From Numida meleagris (Eukaryota; Chordata; Aves; Galliformes; Numididae): a DNA stretch of 64,000 nucleotides. Position numbers and translations under genes: made by a program. The notes below the pieces were generated by a model. That model was not told where the DNA came from. It worked only from the letters and a program-made list of their open reading frames with translations, and did not search any database. Positions 62,686 to 64,000 of this stretch are shown here, piece after piece (the first letter of the stretch is position 1; the number at the start of each line of letters is the position of its first letter). The DNA lies in NCBI RefSeq assembly GCF_002078875.1, contig NC_034413.1, forward strand, positions 63,469,594 through 63,533,593, in the 5' to 3' direction.

Positions 62686-64000
62686 GATCTAGTCTTGAAG
62701 GATTTTGTGATTTTGCTAACACGTCTTTCTTTAAGTAGAGAAATGAGAACTCCAAAATGTTCAGCAAAAGATTGATTTCATTTGGCTTATTCTACAGGAA
62801 AACAGGCTCCAATTCTGTGTGTAATTATAACAGTCAGAATCAAGAAGCAATTCAATATGAAATTTTTACGCAACATCGCTCCTTGCAAAATGAATAAATG
62901 CATATACACAAAATATATGGGTTAAATTTGGGAATACAAGAAGCAGTATAATGAATGGATTTAAGGGACAATTTTTACCTGATTATCCATCGTAGCTGAG
63001 ACAGATGGAGCAATACCATATATATTTCTAATACCAATATATTTTATGAGGTGCTGAAGCACAGAAGTGATTTTAGGAACTGAAAAAATATTGTGTTGTG
63101 GAAGACTTAAAGAACTCAAATCTGTTAGCATCTCCAGAAGACAGAAGATGATTTGATTTCCATTTATAAGTATTTTCATGTGGAAAAAATATTAAATATC
63201 AAAAGAACCTTTAACCTCACCAAGAAAAGTAGTATGAGAGTCATGCCTGGAAGCTGATCTAGCGAAGTTCAAATGACAAGTTGTGTGTAAGTTTTTAAGT
63301 GTGACCATGATTAACCTGTGGATGATGGAAAACAACAAGGAAATATAGCAGATTGTCTGTCCCTTGATACTGCAAATGAAGACTAGTGCTTTAGAAAAGG
63401 GATAGTTATGGTTTTTTGAGCTTAATAGAGGAGTAGCTGACTGTAATTACCTATGGTATACTGAAGATTGAATGTGATTACAGTTTTCTGGCCTTAAAGT
63501 TTATGAATCTCCAGAAAATCCATGTAGATCAAATCAGGAAAGAGTTTACTACAGCCCCTGAATGCTGTCATTGATAAAATGTTTTCAGCGCAAATTGAGT
63601 GGCTAACACTATGATAGCTGAGCTGGATGGCTGAAATATTCTCATCCTGAAATTTGGTCATTTTAGGAAACTCATCCTGAATAACGGAAAACTCATTTCA
63701 GGAACATAGGCAGGGGAGTGCTTACTGGGCTCATTTGTTAATGAAAATACTTACGTGACGTTACTTTCTGAACAGAAATATGGCAGTAGAATTTTCTGTG
63801 AAGTAAAATATACTGTTGCACCAATTCCTTATTTGCTAGTCAACCTGACTTGGACTGTAGCTTTCTGTTGAATCCTGACAAGTTTAATGTCACAATTCTG
63901 GGTCAATATCACTTCATTATTAGGGCTGGTACTAAGTGTCGAAGTGAAGCCAAGTCTATATTTAATCCTTTCAAATTCTTCTGTAATGGAGATTTCACAG
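62686..64000. other. Non-coding DNA to the end of the window
   Basis: No gene or repeat recognised. The unit CTCATCCTGAA occurs twice 30 bases apart (63641-63651 and 63671-63681). A 72-codon minus-strand frame at 62961-63179 has no motif. Confidence 0.6.

Noticed and set aside
1..64000. Endogenous retrovirus or other viral sequence
   Set aside because: I saw no paired LTRs, primer-binding site, or gag, pol or env-like translation on either strand.
1..64000. A prokaryotic-type defence, secretion or biosynthetic system
   Set aside because: Coding density, base composition and CR1 elements all point to a vertebrate genome, and no operon or prokaryotic gene was found.

Overview
The window looks like a gene-poor stretch of a bird genome, probably a macrochromosomal gene desert or a very large intron. 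The host call rests on eight fragments of the CR1 LINE retrotransposon. They carry avian-type 3' ends: tails of ATTCTATG-like repeats, the 'GTTGGACTAGATGATC'-type block, and the 'TTGGAAGGGACCT' block on the reverse strand. The rest is AT-rich, CpG-poor and full of short homopolymers, as expected for vertebrate non-coding DNA. Nothing suggests a bacterium, phage or plasmid: there is no dense coding, no operon, no rRNA or tRNA, and no CRISPR array.

Layout. The longest CR1 copy (about 337-974, + strand) opens the window. It keeps the C-terminal part of the CR1 ORF2 protein, broken by one frameshift. A shorter + copy lies at about 11550-11822. From there to about 32982 there are 21 kb with no recognisable gene or repeat, only homopolymer tracts, AT-rich patches and a few stretches that could be conserved non-coding elements. 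A minus-strand CR1 tail follows at 32983-33082, a + tail at 43979-44054 and a minus copy at 49041-49280. Two + tails lie close together at 58255-58400 and 58882-59007, and a minus copy lies at 62491-62685. By diagnostic 3' blocks these copies fall into at least four CR1 subfamilies, so they were inserted at different times.

Coding content. I found no protein-coding exon of a host gene that I can defend. Outside CR1 there are about ten open frames of 100 codons or more. A rough estimate for this base composition (stop frequency about 6-7 percent per codon, both strands, 64 kb) gives about the same number by chance. Several of the longest need a TTG or GTG start and shrink when an ATG is required. 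I recognise no domain in any of them. The more notable ones are listed with low confidence so that they can be tested.

No new biological system is evident. What may be worth a second look is the 21-kb repeat-poor interval, a few homeodomain-site-rich AT blocks, a 29-nt alternating purine-pyrimidine tract, and a few short perfect hairpins.
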